64,000 nucleotides of DNA from Labilithrix sp. (GTDB taxonomy: Bacteria > Myxococcota_A > Polyangia > Polyangiales > Polyangiaceae): NCBI GenBank assembly GCA_019637105.1, contig JAHBWF010000003.1:1-64000 (forward strand), in the 5' to 3' direction. Below the pieces are notes generated by a model. That model saw only the letters and a list, made by a program, of their open reading frames with translations, was not told the DNA's origin and searched no databases. Position numbers and translations under genes: made by a program. Of the stretch, positions 1-9,011 are shown in pieces. How positions within the stretch are numbered: the stretch's first letter is position 1; each line of letters starts with the position of its first letter.

Positions 1-410
1 GCCATCGACTTCGTCGGATCCTTCTTCGACGGCGCCTCGAGGTCGTCGTAGTCGAGCAGCGGCGGCGGGTCGTCGCTGCCGTGGCAGGCGATGCAGCGGT
101 TCTCGAGGATCCCCTGCACGTCGCACGGGAGGCCGGTCGCGAGCCCGGTCCCCGCGGGCCCCGCGGGCTCGGGCTCCGAGCCCGGCGGGACGACGCTCGA
201 TCCGGCGTCGTCGCGCGTGACGTCCTCCGGGGCCGGCGAAGGATCGGCGCCGCAAGCGATCGCGACGACGGCCACGGCCAACGAGGAGGCGGTCAGCAGG
301 AGGCAGGCTCGGCGCACGGGGCGGCTCCAGGCTTCGTCTCGGAGCCACCGGTCGGGAGCTCGAGCGATGGCTCCATGTTGCTCCGAGCTGAGCCGATCCG
401 CCAAGGACAT
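1..410 (-). CDS. Partial lipoprotein with a c-type haem-binding motif
   Basis: Reading the minus strand from 410 gives an open frame that runs off the left edge, so the C-terminus is missing. After a 31-residue N-terminal stretch comes a lipoprotein signal (RRACLLL...AVAVVAIAC, lipobox before the Cys), then an Asp/Pro-rich linker. Next is a segment with C..........C..CH (ENRCIACHGSDDPP), the covalent haem-attachment CxxCH of cytochrome c domains. An alternative GTG start at 317 would begin directly at the signal peptide and is perhaps the better start. By family it would be an outer-membrane-anchored electron carrier or a cytochrome c domain fused to a larger protein; which one cannot be told here. 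Confidence 0.7.
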   Translation of the reverse strand, partial: MSLADRLSSEQHGAIARAPDRWLRDEAWSRPVRRACLLLTASSLAVAVVAIACGADPSPAPEDVTRDDAGSSVVPPGSEPEPAGPAGTGLATGLPCDVQGILENRCIACHGSDDPPPLLDYDDLEAPSKKDPTKSM

Positions 411-558
411 CGTGCAACCTACACGCAGCCCGCGCGCCGCTCCCGCGGCGGCGGCCGACGCCGCGCAGCACGATCGGAATCGTCCTCCGCGGCTGTCCGG
501 AGCTGCGACCCGTCCGCCTATCGACGCCGAGCCAGGCGCGATCCACCGCGCCGGCGGA

Positions 559-975
559 TCACGCGGCGCGCCGCATCGGCGCGCTGCCCGGAGGCGGGAC
601 CGTCGGCGGGGTCGACCGCCGGACGATCCGAAGGAGCTTGCCGCTTCGATGCGCTGGCGCGCGGACGGTCGGTCGCTGCGAGTCGTGAGCGGCGTCCGTG
701 ACGAGCGAGAGCGAGCGGAGCCGCGGGAGCCAGGCCGGCACGCTGCGCCACCCGTCGAGCGCGGTCGGGAGCTTCGGCGGAGCCGGCAGCACCGTGGGGA
801 GCGCGTGCGCGTCGACCTCGACGAGGACCGTCGGCACGGAGGTCGGCCCGTCGTCGACGCCGTCGACCGCCGGGAACCTCAGGGAAGCGACCACGGACTC
901 GCGGTCACCGTCATCGTTCGCGGCGCTCTGGACTTCGACCATCGGGATCTCACTGGACCATCGAGAGGAATGCAT
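559..975 (-). CDS. Hypothetical protein (138 aa)
   Basis: This frame has strong G/C preference at third positions (GTC, CTC, GAC, CCG codons) and no stops, unlike the overlapping plus-strand frames, which are Arg-rich. The ATG at 975 is preceded by GGGAG at about 5 bp; longer readings start at 1041. The product is Val/Pro-rich with no signal peptide, membrane segment or motif that I recognise. It stands alone between the haem-motif lipoprotein and the glycosyltransferase, with about 270 bp upstream that hold nothing I can support. Function unknown. Confidence 0.4.
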   Translation of the reverse strand: MHSSRWSSEIPMVEVQSAANDDGDRESVVASLRFPAVDGVDDGPTSVPTVLVEVDAHALPTVLPAPPKLPTALDGWRSVPAWLPRLRSLSLVTDAAHDSQRPTVRAPAHRSGKLLRIVRRSTPPTVPPPGSAPMRRAA

Positions 976-1243
976 CGCGTCTCCCACCGGCGCCTTCGGG
1001 AGCGCCTGGGACGAGGTAGTGCAGCAACCTTGCCATGACAAACATGTGCGATTATCGACGATTGCGAACGGTCATGGACATGGCAGGGTCGTCAGCACCT
1101 TGGCGTGGCCGTCAATTCGATGGGCTCCACGCCGCAGCGGCGGTGGCCGGACGCGTCGACGATCGCCCGACGACGAGAGCCGCCGGGGCTCACGCCCTCG
1201 GCGGCTCGATCGCCCCCACGCGCTCGGTCGGGCCCGCGCTCGG

Positions 1244-3346
1244 TCAGGCCGCGCTTCGAAGCGGGGGCGGAGACGCGGGCGGCGGCTTCGAATGACGAGG
1301 CGCGCGCGCGGGGTCGATCCGCTTCACGGACGCCACGCCGACGACGCGCCGCTCCGGCGACGCCGACACCCGCGCACCGGGCATCAACGACACCCGCGCG
1401 CCGGGCATCAACGACACCCGCGCGCCGGGCGCCACCGACACCCGCGCGCCGGGCATCAACGACACCCGCGCGCCGGGCGCCACCGACACCCGCGCGCCGG
1501 GCACCAACGACAGGCGCGCCTTCGTCGGCCCGGTCGCCCCGGCGAACGCGACCGCCGCCACGACGACGGGCGCGGGCGCGACCGCCGCGGGCGCGACCGC
1601 CGCCGCGGGCGCGACCTCACGCGGCTTCAGCACGCGACGCTTCCCGGTCGTCCAACCCTCGAAGCCGCTCGGCGTCCACTTCGTCTCGTGCCACCCGAGC
1701 CAGAACCACCCGAGCGGCACGTCGTTGTGAACGACGGCGCGGACGGCGAGCGCGAACGCCCGGCGGAGCCGGTACGCGATCGCCACGCGCCCGAGCCGGC
1801 TCTTGATGTGCGTCTGCTCGGGGGAGAACCCCGTGTTGACGCCGAACAGGAAGACGTCCTGCACGTACCCCCAGAACGTCGTCACCTTGTTGAAGAGGAA
1901 GTGGTACGGCACCGACAGCACGAGGCCGAGCAGCTTGTGCCCGTGCTTCTTGAAGCCGCCGTCGAGCGCGACGCCGAACGCGGTCGCCGCGACGCGCAGC
2001 CCGGAGTAGACGACGAACGCGCAGCAGAAGTGGACGAAGAACCCCTTCGACACCGACAGCGGCAACAGGAGGAGCGAGACCGCCTCCATCGAGTTGAAGT
2101 ACACGATGAGGATCGTCGATACGACCGTCGGAAAGAGGAGCGTCCAGTGGAACGGGAGCGCGGGGCTCCATCGCTGCGAGAGCTCGACGCGCGAGGTGTT
2201 CCAGCGGACGCGCTGCTTGAAGAGCGCCTTGATGGTGGTGGGCGTCTTCGTCTCCACCACGGCGGCGGGCTCGTACTGCAGCGCGCGCAAGAACCACCCG
2301 CGGACGAGGTAGTAGAACGCGTGCGCCGGCGTCCGCGGCAGCTCGAGCGTGAGGTCCTCGCCCTCCCAGCGGGCGCAGTACGCCAGCCACGTCACCCAGG
2401 TGTCGTCGCCCGGCCCGGTCATCGCCTCGGGCAGCTCGCCCGCGCTCGAGCGGGCGAACGACGGCGGCGCCGCGCCGGCCCACCAGCGGAGCGCGTCGCG
2501 CAGGGTCAAGGTCTGCATGAACGCCGCCCAGCGCGGCGCCTGGAGATGGAGCTTCGACCACGTGCAGTAGAGCGCGCCCGACGCGCCCGGGACGAGATGG
2601 AGCTTGAGGTTGTGCTTGCCGAGCATCGCGACGACGAACTCGGCCGCGACGTGGACCGAGAGCTGTCCGCGCACGGTGAAGAACGCGCGCCAGCCGCGCC
2701 AGTACTCCGAGCGCGCGATCGACACGTTCGAGGTCACGATGTTCGGGTACTGGCTCGACCCCGCGTAGCGGGTCGTCAGGCGGTCGACCAGGCGAACGAG
2801 CGCGTGCTCGCCGAGCGCGCTGTCGGCGTCCATGTTGAAGAAGATCGGCGGGAACTCGGGCAGGTAGCCCTCGGCGATCTTGCGCCTCAAGAACGCGACG
2901 CCGTTGTCGATGGCGACCGCCTTGCCGGTGCGCTGCTCCGTGCAGGTGGCGAGCACCCGGACGCGCGGCGGGGCCGCGAAGCTCGCCGCCCACGCCTCGA
3001 GGTCGGCGAAGAGCGCGGGCTTCGAGCGCCCGTCGTCGATCGCCGCGACGATCGTGAGGTCGCCGGGGTAGCCGTTGGTCGCGGCGCTGGTGATCGCCTT
3101 CTTCAACCCGTCGAGCTCGTCGGCCGTCCGGAGGAGCGTCGGCATCACCAGCACGGCGGCCGGCCGCTCGCCCGGCCGCGGAGGCGGCGCGTTCACCCCG
3201 TGGCGGACGTAGCGCACGAGGCACTGCGCGAGGACGACGACGTAGTGGATCTGGTAGAGGCCGAACGCGATCAGCACCGGCAGCACGTAGGGCGAGACGA
3301 GCTCGAAGGACGAGTGGACGCGGAGGTACCAGATCAGCTCTTGCAT
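1244..3346 (-). CDS. Processive family 2 glycosyltransferase (cellulose/alginate/hyaluronan synthase-like)
   Basis: The 700-aa membrane protein has an N-terminal membrane segment (about residues 17-42) and a GT-A catalytic domain with DDG (104-106), DAD (173-175), a GDD acid-base position (313-315, where many synthases have TED/GDD) and QRVRW (378-382). Several transmembrane helices follow (about 395-480). This motif set is that of GT2 synthases that polymerise a polysaccharide at the inner membrane and pass it across. About 64 bp upstream lies the HlyD-like gene and before it the TolC-like gene, so synthesis and export are probably coupled. The C-terminal ~130 residues are not part of the family: they are Ala/Pro-rich and include six 8-residue repeats of the type PGARVSLM/PGARVSVA. 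The sugar substrate cannot be read from the sequence. Confidence 0.85.
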   Translation of the reverse strand: MQELIWYLRVHSSFELVSPYVLPVLIAFGLYQIHYVVVLAQCLVRYVRHGVNAPPPRPGERPAAVLVMPTLLRTADELDGLKKAITSAATNGYPGDLTIVAAIDDGRSKPALFADLEAWAASFAAPPRVRVLATCTEQRTGKAVAIDNGVAFLRRKIAEGYLPEFPPIFFNMDADSALGEHALVRLVDRLTTRYAGSSQYPNIVTSNVSIARSEYWRGWRAFFTVRGQLSVHVAAEFVVAMLGKHNLKLHLVPGASGALYCTWSKLHLQAPRWAAFMQTLTLRDALRWWAGAAPPSFARSSAGELPEAMTGPGDDTWVTWLAYCARWEGEDLTLELPRTPAHAFYYLVRGWFLRALQYEPAAVVETKTPTTIKALFKQRVRWNTSRVELSQRWSPALPFHWTLLFPTVVSTILIVYFNSMEAVSLLLLPLSVSKGFFVHFCCAFVVYSGLRVAATAFGVALDGGFKKHGHKLLGLVLSVPYHFLFNKVTTFWGYVQDVFLFGVNTGFSPEQTHIKSRLGRVAIAYRLRRAFALAVRAVVHNDVPLGWFWLGWHETKWTPSGFEGWTTGKRRVLKPREVAPAAAVAPAAVAPAPVVVAAVAFAGATGPTKARLSLVPGARVSVAPGARVSLMPGARVSVAPGARVSLMPGARVSLMPGARVSASPERRVVGVASVKRIDPARAPRHSKPPPASPPPLRSAA
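1365..1508 (-). repeat. Six tandem 24-bp repeats inside the glycosyltransferase gene
   Basis: Six consecutive 24-bp units begin at 1365, 1389, 1413, 1437, 1461 and 1485. They differ in only a few bases (atcaac versus gccacc at the end of each unit). They are in frame and encode an 8-residue repeat PGARVS plus LM, VA or AS near the C-terminus of the GT2 protein, so copy number can change without breaking the frame. Confidence 0.95.
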
Positions 3347-3410
3347 GTGGGGTCTCGAGCGGGCGTGGAGAGACGGCGAGCGTGGTGCGGGGACGCGACG
3401 CGAGCGGAGC

Positions 3411-4511
3411 TCAACGCGCCTTGCGCGTGCGGAGGACCTTCTCCTTCACCGAGTCGTGCGAGCTCAGATCGAGGATCACGTACTGCCCGCGGGCGAGCTG
3501 CGACCAGGGGTCCTGCGCCGCGACCTCGCCCGGGAGGATCTCGGCGATCCGCCCGACGGTCCGGCAGCGGAACAGGAGCCACTTGCACGTCACGACCGGG
3601 GCGCCGACCTCGACGTCGTCGAGCTGCGAGTAGGGGACGAACGCGATGTCGGTGTTCGCTTCGACGGCGCGGTAGAGCGGCCGCGCCTTGAGCTGCTTCA
3701 GGATGTCGTCCATGCGCCCGAGGCTGTCGACAGAGATCGTGCGCTGCGCGACGAGGGCGCGCCTCTCGGACTCGAGCCGGATCAGCTCGAGCGCGAGCCG
3801 CGCGTCGCGCTCCTGCCCCATCGCCATCTCGGCGGGGAGCCCGTGCGCGCCGCGCGACGGCCCGCCGCCGAGCGCGGCGTTCATCGCGAGGAGCTGCGCG
3901 CGCTGCGCCTTCGACTCCATCAGCTCGCGGGTGTTCTGGACGCGCCCGAGCTCGAGCTGGTCGAGGATCTGCTGCTCCCGCTCCTGCTCCTGCTTCGACA
4001 GGAGCCCGGCCTCCGTGCTCTTGCGCGCGCTCGACGCGATCGTCTGCTGCCGCGCGAACATGCCGTCGAGCAGGCGCTGCTGGCCCTCGAGCGCGCGGAC
4101 GCGATCCGAGACCGCCGACGACTGCGCCTTCGCCGTGAACGCCGTCCAGCGGAGCGACTCGTGCGCGCCGTCCTCGATCTCGCGCAGCCGCGCGACCGCC
4201 TGATCGATGCCGCGCACGTCCGCGTCGATGCGCTCGATGTCGATGCGCATCTTCTCGCGCTGGACGAGCTGCTCGTTCAGCTTGACGTTGATCTGGAGGA
4301 CCTGGTCGTTGTCGGCCGACAGCGTGATCGGCGCCATCCACGCGTCGGTCGTGGCGAAGTAGACGCCGCGACCGAGCCACGACACGCCGAGCGCGAGCGC
4401 GGTCAGCGCGACGAGCGCGACGAGCCGGGCGCGGACGCCGCCCTTGGCCTCCTTGCCCGTCGCCTCGCTCGACGCCGGGTTCACGGCGGACATCTCCACG
4501 TTCGAGCTCAC
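3411..4511 (-). CDS. HlyD/Alg44-like membrane-fusion (adaptor) protein
   Basis: The start is the GTG at 4511, with GGAGGT 5 bp upstream. It overlaps the TGA of the preceding gene by GTGA, so translational coupling is likely. The 366-aa product has one N-terminal membrane helix (LVALVALTALALGVSWL). A beta segment of the biotinyl-lipoyl type (DAWMAPITLSADNDQVLQIN) follows, then a long coiled-coil region (about 60-230) and a C-terminal beta-rich part. This is the layout of periplasmic adaptor proteins of type I secretion and of Alg44-like polysaccharide export. With the TolC-like protein upstream and the GT2 synthase downstream it likely bridges the inner-membrane synthase to an outer-membrane channel. 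Confidence 0.75.
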   Translation of the reverse strand: MSSNVEMSAVNPASSEATGKEAKGGVRARLVALVALTALALGVSWLGRGVYFATTDAWMAPITLSADNDQVLQINVKLNEQLVQREKMRIDIERIDADVRGIDQAVARLREIEDGAHESLRWTAFTAKAQSSAVSDRVRALEGQQRLLDGMFARQQTIASSARKSTEAGLLSKQEQEREQQILDQLELGRVQNTRELMESKAQRAQLLAMNAALGGGPSRGAHGLPAEMAMGQERDARLALELIRLESERRALVAQRTISVDSLGRMDDILKQLKARPLYRAVEANTDIAFVPYSQLDDVEVGAPVVTCKWLLFRCRTVGRIAEILPGEVAAQDPWSQLARGQYVILDLSSHDSVKEKVLRTRKAR

Positions 4512-5638
4512 TGTCGACCTCCAATCGCGCTCTGCCGATCGGCGAGCGTGTTCAAGAACACTCGCTCCGCCTCCAGGTCGATGACCTGGAGCGAGAGCAT
4601 CGCGAGCACGTGCGGCTTGTTCGGCGCGTCGGTCGGCTCGATGGCCGCGCGCGCGCTCGAGAGACGCGTCGTCTCCTCCTCGATCTTCTGCGCCTGCCGC
4701 CGGAGGATGCCCGCTTGCGTGCGCAGCTCGCGGCGCAGCGCCTCGACCTGCTGGCGCATCTCGTAGCGGGCGTTCTTCGTCTCCGCGCTCCGCGCCTCGA
4801 CGGCGCGCGCCTCGGCGGAGCCCTGGAAGAGCCCGCCGATGTTGTAGGTGAGCTCGACGAAGCCGAAGTAGTCCACGTCGGGGTGCGCCGTCGCGCCGCC
4901 CGTGACGTTGAACTTCCAGGGCGAGAGGTTCCGGAGGTGCTCCACGCTCTTCTCGTAGGCGACGGAGCGCGACTCGTACTGCGCGAGGAGGTCTTCGATG
5001 GACTCGTCGGGCGCGACGAAGCCGCGCGTCGTCATCGCGGCCAGCGCCCGCTCCGACTCGGCGGCGCGCGTGCTGCTCTCGAGCACCCGGCGACGGATCT
5101 CGTTCACCTCGATGAGCGTGCCGGAGCCCGCGGCGAAGCGCGCCTCCGCCTGCTCGACCGCCGCCTGCAGCTCGGGCTCGTGAGCCTTGAGGTACTCGAG
5201 CTTCTTGGTCAGCGCCGCCCGCAGCCCCGCGTCGTTGCGCTGCGCGAGCATCTCGCGCAGCGTCGTGGTCGCCTCGTGACGAAGGCAGTCCTTCTTCGCG
5301 ACGTCGCGGACCCCGAGGCCCTTGTAGATGTCGACGAGGCCGATGCTCATCGCGGCGCGCGGCTGCAAGCCGCGACCCGACTGCAGCCCGGTCGTGTCGG
5401 CGTAGCCGTTCGACGGGAACCGGACGACCTGCGCGTGGACGGTGGGCGCGAAGAGCAGCGCCGAGTCCGCCTCGGCGCGAGCGGTGATCGCGCGGCAGTA
5501 GTCGGAGCCGGGCTCCTCGGCGCGCGCCTCGGACGGCGCGAAGCCGAGGGCGCCGAGCGCGGCGAAGAGGGCGACGGAGCATGCACGCCGCCGGCGCACT
5601 GGACGGGACGCGAGAGTCGGCCGTTTGACGGTCATCAT
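4508..5638 (-). CDS. TolC-like outer-membrane efflux/export protein
   Basis: The 376-aa protein has a cleavable signal peptide (VRRRRACSVALFAALGALGFAPSEARA). It then has long heptad-like helical stretches (about 105-215 and 270-345) separated by short beta stretches (WKFNVTGGATAHPDVDYFGFVELTYNIGG). This is the half-repeat pattern of the TolC/OEP family, although it is shorter than the usual 420-480 aa. It is first in a three-gene minus-strand unit with the adaptor and the GT2 synthase. Start codons ATG at 5638 and 5635 are both possible; no clear ribosome site is seen. The start codon overlaps that of the divergent gene at 5637, so the promoters of each must lie within the other's coding region. 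Confidence 0.7.
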   Translation of the reverse strand: MMTVKRPTLASRPVRRRRACSVALFAALGALGFAPSEARAEEPGSDYCRAITARAEADSALLFAPTVHAQVVRFPSNGYADTTGLQSGRGLQPRAAMSIGLVDIYKGLGVRDVAKKDCLRHEATTTLREMLAQRNDAGLRAALTKKLEYLKAHEPELQAAVEQAEARFAAGSGTLIEVNEIRRRVLESSTRAAESERALAAMTTRGFVAPDESIEDLLAQYESRSVAYEKSVEHLRNLSPWKFNVTGGATAHPDVDYFGFVELTYNIGGLFQGSAEARAVEARSAETKNARYEMRQQVEALRRELRTQAGILRRQAQKIEEETTRLSSARAAIEPTDAPNKPHVLAMLSLQVIDLEAERVFLNTLADRQSAIGGRQ

Positions 5639-6602
5639 GCGAGTGTCGGTCGCTCATTCAGTTCTCGTGCCTGTCATGGCGATGACGGCGGCGCTGTTCG
5701 CTCCCGCTTGCCACGGCGCGCGGCCGGCGCGGGAGAGCGCCGGGCCGCGCGTGAGCGTCGCCGCCGCGGAGCCCGCGGAGCCCGCCGCGCCGGAGCGCGC
5801 CGCCGAGCGCGAGCTCCCGATCCCGACGGGCGCGCGAGGGATGTGGGTGTGGGCGACCAAGCGCAGGCTCGACGACCCGCGGGGCGCGAGCTCGCTCCTC
5901 GAGACGATCCGGATGGCCGGCCTCGACGAGGTGTACCTGTCGATGAGCGACGGCGTCCTCGACGATCCGCGCCTGCCCGCGCTCCTCGACGCGATCGCCG
6001 CGCGAGGCGTCCGGATCGAGGCGCTCGCGGGCGACGCGACGTGGAGCCGGCCCGACGCGCTCCCCACGGTCCTCGCCGTCGTGGACGCGGTCGCGACCTA
6101 CAACGCCGGCCACGCCACCCGCTTCGCCGGGGTCCACTTCGACATCGAGCCCCACCAGCTCCCGGAGAACCGGGGCGACCACGCGTTCGTCCCCGCCCTC
6201 GCCGCCGCCCTGCGCGCCGCCCGGGAGCGCGCCGACGCCGCGGGCCTCGGCACCAGCGCGGACCTCCCGCGCTTCGCGCTCGAAGAGCACGGGCCGCTCT
6301 TCGCCCAGGCCGTCCAGCGTCCCTTCGTGATGCTCTACCAGCTCCGGGACCCGAGCCCGGCGTGGCTCGTCCAGCAGAGCCGGCGGGTCCTCGACGACAC
6401 GTACCGCGCCGTCGACCCCACGCTCCGAGGGCGCCTCGTCGTGGGCGTTCGGATGGAAGATTACCCCACGACCGTCGAGACGATGGTCCGCGCCCTCGAC
6501 GCCGCGCACGGCGCTGACGCCCGTTACGGGGGCTGGGCGGTGCACGACGAGGCGAAGTACCGCGCCTTCACGACGAGCCGCGCCGTCACGACGGATCGAT
6601 GA
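5637..6602 (+). CDS. Secreted TIM-barrel glycoside-hydrolase-like lipoprotein
   Basis: The ATG at 5637 gives a lipoprotein signal with one Arg, a hydrophobic core and lipobox FAPAC. After a Glu/Pro/Ala linker (about 27-60) the mature part has TIM-barrel features. It opens with [15 protein letters not shown], and strand 4 reads [16 protein letters not shown], resembling the catalytic DxE strand of GH18-like enzymes. [13 protein letters not shown] and a closing [13 protein letters not shown] follow. It is divergent from the export operon with overlapping start codons. A role in trimming or releasing the exported polysaccharide is an inference from position; the family assignment is by pattern only. 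Confidence 0.55.
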   Translation: MRVSVAHSVLVPVMAMTAALFAPACHGARPARESAGPRVSVAAAEPAEPAAPERAAERELPIPTGARGMWVWATKRRLDDPRGASSLLETIRMAGLDEVYLSMSDGVLDDPRLPALLDAIAARGVRIEALAGDATWSRPDALPTVLAVVDAVATYNAGHATRFAGVHFDIEPHQLPENRGDHAFVPALAAALRAARERADAAGLGTSADLPRFALEEHGPLFAQAVQRPFVMLYQLRDPSPAWLVQQSRRVLDDTYRAVDPTLRGRLVVGVRMEDYPTTVETMVRALDAAHGADARYGGWAVHDEAKYRAFTTSRAVTTDR

Positions 6603-6795
6603 CGCGGGCGTCAGCGCCCTGACGCGCCGAGCCCCCTGCTCCTGTCGCACTTGTGCGCCGCTTCCCTACGCGACGCGCGTCCCGGCGACGTCCGCCGTGG
6701 CGTCCGACGGCCCGCGCGGCCCCGCCGAGGGCACCAGGCCGAGACGCCAGGGCTTGACGGCCCGCTGGGGTAGCGGCAAATGCCCTCCACACGCC

Positions 6796-7716
6796 ATGCT
6801 CTCCGACACCGTCAAGACGCAGCTCGACGAGCTCATCAAGAAGAACAAGGTCCTCCTCTTCATGAAGGGCAACAAGCACTTCCCTCAGTGCGGGTTCTCC
6901 GCGCAGGTCGTGCAGATCCTGAAGGAGACCGGGGTGAAGTTCGAGACGGTGAACGTCCTTCAGGATCCCGCCGTCCGCGACGGCATCAAGGAGTACTCGA
7001 GCTGGCCGACCATCCCGCAGCTCTACGTCGACGGCGAGTTCATCGGCGGATGCGACATCGTGAAGGAGATGTACGCCGCGGGCGACCTCCAGAAGAAGCT
7101 CGGCGTGGAGGACAAGCCCGTCGCGCCGCCGAAGATCACGCTGGACGAGGGCGCGGTGAAGGCGATCAAGGGCGCGGACGAGGGCAGCGGCGACGTCCTC
7201 CGCCTCGAGATCGGACCGCAGTTCCAGTACGACCTCTACTTCGGGCCGAAGAAGCCGGGCGACGTCGAGGTCGTGGCCGGCGGCGTCACCGTCTGCTTCG
7301 ACAAGCAGAGCGCGAAGAAGGCCGACGGCCTCTCCGTCTCGTGGGTCGAGACGCCGGACGGCGGCGCCTTCCGCATCGACAACCCGAACGAGCCCGCGCG
7401 GGTGAAGAGCCTCTCGGCGCCCGAGCTGAAGAAGTGGATGGACGAGGGCAAGGCGTTCGAGCTCTTCGACGTCCGCACCGACGAGGAGCGCGCCATCGCC
7501 AAGGTCGACCGCGCGCGCGCGCTCGACGGCGAGGGCGAGGAGGCCCTGCTCGCCCTCGCCAAAGACACGCCGCTCGTCTTCATGTGCCACCACGGCATGC
7601 GGAGCCGGAACGCGGCCGAGCGGATCCTCCGCGAGGGGTTCAAGCAGGTCTACAACCTCGAGGGCGGCATCGACGCCTGGTCCCAGAAGGTCGACGCGGC
7701 CGTGCCCCGCTACTGA
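6796..7716 (+). CDS. Monothiol glutaredoxin (CGFS) fused to HesB-like and rhodanese domains
   Basis: The ATG at 6796 starts a 306-aa three-domain protein. Residues 1-105 are a Grx4-type monothiol glutaredoxin with the CGFS active site (Cys32), WPTIPQLY and GGCDI motifs; such proteins bind a 2Fe-2S cluster with glutathione or BolA. Residues about 112-205 resemble an A-type carrier (IscA/HesB fold: [13 protein letters not shown] ... [10 protein letters not shown]) but lack the C-terminal Cys-x-Cys, so cluster binding there is doubtful. Residues 210-306 form a rhodanese domain with FMCHHGMRS (Cys264). bolA follows 15 bp downstream, in keeping with the known Grx4-BolA complex. Likely a cytoplasmic Fe-S trafficking or iron-sensing protein. 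Confidence 0.9.
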   Translation: MLSDTVKTQLDELIKKNKVLLFMKGNKHFPQCGFSAQVVQILKETGVKFETVNVLQDPAVRDGIKEYSSWPTIPQLYVDGEFIGGCDIVKEMYAAGDLQKKLGVEDKPVAPPKITLDEGAVKAIKGADEGSGDVLRLEIGPQFQYDLYFGPKKPGDVEVVAGGVTVCFDKQSAKKADGLSVSWVETPDGGAFRIDNPNEPARVKSLSAPELKKWMDEGKAFELFDVRTDEERAIAKVDRARALDGEGEEALLALAKDTPLVFMCHHGMRSRNAAERILREGFKQVYNLEGGIDAWSQKVDAAVPRY

Positions 7717-7731
7717 TCGGCGCGAGACACC

Positions 7732-7968
7732 ATGAGCGACACCAAGGAATCCATCCGCGCCGCCATCCTCGAGAAGATCCCGGACGCGGACGTCGTCGTC
7801 GACGCCGGCAGCGGCGGCCACTTCACCATCCAGGTGGTCTCGCCCGTGTTCTCGGGCAAGAACATGGTCGAGAGCCAGCGCCTGGTCTACGGCGCCATCG
7901 CTCACCTGATGAAGGGCGACGGCGCGCCGGTCCACGCGGTCGACAAGCTGACGACCAAGACGCCCTAG
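7732..7968 (+). CDS. bolA: BolA family protein
   Basis: The 78-aa product is a complete BolA/IbaG-like domain: an N-terminal helix (ESIRAAILEKIPDADVVV), the strand FTIQVVSPVFSGKNMVESQRLVY and the C-terminal helix ending VHAVDKLTTKTP. BolA proteins bind a shared 2Fe-2S cluster with CGFS glutaredoxins. Here the glutaredoxin fusion ends 15 bp upstream, so the two are almost certainly co-transcribed. Confidence 0.9.
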   Translation: MSDTKESIRAAILEKIPDADVVVDAGSGGHFTIQVVSPVFSGKNMVESQRLVYGAIAHLMKGDGAPVHAVDKLTTKTP

Positions 7969-7993
7969 AGCGCTCGGGGCGGCGCCCTCCCCG

Positions 7994-8725
7994 TCACTCG
8001 CCGTCTTCGACGGTCGGGCCGCCCACGCGCGCGGGCGGCGACGGCGAACGCGCGGGGATCCTCCCCATGACCCGCGACGGCCGATCGTCGCGATCGCCCT
8101 GGAGCCACTCACCCGCGGTCGGCGAGGGAGGCGGCGGAGCGGGCGGCTCGACGCTCGCCTCGCCCATCGTCACCTCCACCGGGGCGACGGCGCCCTGCGT
8201 CGCGGTGCACGTGCTGCGCGTGAGCATCGACGTCGCCGCGAACGCCATCGCGCCGGCGCCGGCGACGGCGAGCGCGATCTTCTTCCGGCGCTTCTTCTTC
8301 ACGCCCACGGGGCAGTCCTCGGTGAGGATCGTGCCGTCCGCGCGCTGGTAGAAGCGGACGCAGAGCTCGGCGCCCGCGCGCTCGCGCAGGAGGCGCTCCG
8401 CGTCCTCGCGCGGCATCGCCGAGAGGTTGTAGACGTTCTTCGAGCAGCTCAGGCAGAACCGCACGCGCTCGTCGCCGAGCATCTCGTCCCAGCTCGCGGT
8501 GCACGGGCTCGCCACGCGGACCTGATCGAGCATCGGCAGCGAGCGCCGGGCGTCGCGCGCGCCGAGCCTCTGGGCGACCGCCTGAAGCTCGCGCTCGAGC
8601 TCCTGCTCCCGGGAGCGGAGGCTGTCGAGGTGGGAGGTCTCCGCCTTGAGCTGCGCGATCTCGCGCTCGAGGGCTTCCTTGCGTTCGCGCAGCGCGTCGG
8701 TCTCGTTCCGGTAGGGCGACGTCAC
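7994..8725 (-). CDS. Membrane-anchored Cys-rich domain protein (myxobacterial family)
   Basis: The likely start is GTG 8725 (243 aa); longer readings add Arg-rich sequence. An N-terminal coiled coil (about 5-55) precedes a compact domain, CTASWDEMLGDERVRFC..C.KNVYNLSAM ... CVRFYQRADGTILTEDCP, whose five Cys and the RADGT/T.DCP ending I recognise as a recurrent myxobacterial unit of unknown function. The KKKRRKK-IALAVAGAGAMAFAATS segment is a C-terminal membrane anchor with the Cys domain cytoplasmic, followed by a Pro-rich extracytoplasmic tail. The Cys pattern suggests metal binding; this is inference. It converges with bolA. Confidence 0.6.
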   Translation of the reverse strand: MTSPYRNETDALRERKEALEREIAQLKAETSHLDSLRSREQELERELQAVAQRLGARDARRSLPMLDQVRVASPCTASWDEMLGDERVRFCLSCSKNVYNLSAMPREDAERLLRERAGAELCVRFYQRADGTILTEDCPVGVKKKRRKKIALAVAGAGAMAFAATSMLTRSTCTATQGAVAPVEVTMGEASVEPPAPPPPSPTAGEWLQGDRDDRPSRVMGRIPARSPSPPARVGGPTVEDGE

Positions 8726-9011
8726 GGTCCCAAGAGACGGATCCGCCCGCGAAACGATCTGCCCCGCCTCGACGATCCTCGACGTGCGCGCGATCCCGTT
8801 GAAAGCACGACGGATCCGGCGCAGCCTCGACGCCGCCGGCGGCCGAGATCGCCGACGCGGACGTCCCACCCGGGCTCCGAGCTCCGGTCATCATGTAGAG
8901 GACGCCGGCCCGGACCTCCGCGAGCACGGACCGGTGAACGGGGGCGGGATCGCGCCGATCGCGAGGAGCTCGCCGCGCCGACGCGCGGCGCGCGAGGTCG
9001 CGACGCCGTCG

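Noticed and set aside
1365-1508. 24-bp repeats as a CRISPR-like array
   Set aside because: The units are contiguous without spacers and encode in-frame peptide repeats.
698-3691. Very long plus-strand open frame (997 codons) rich in Arg/Asp/His/Glu
   Set aside because: It is the antisense shadow of the GT2 gene and neighbours. Its composition is typical of reverse frames in high-GC DNA, and the minus-strand frame has clear family motifs.
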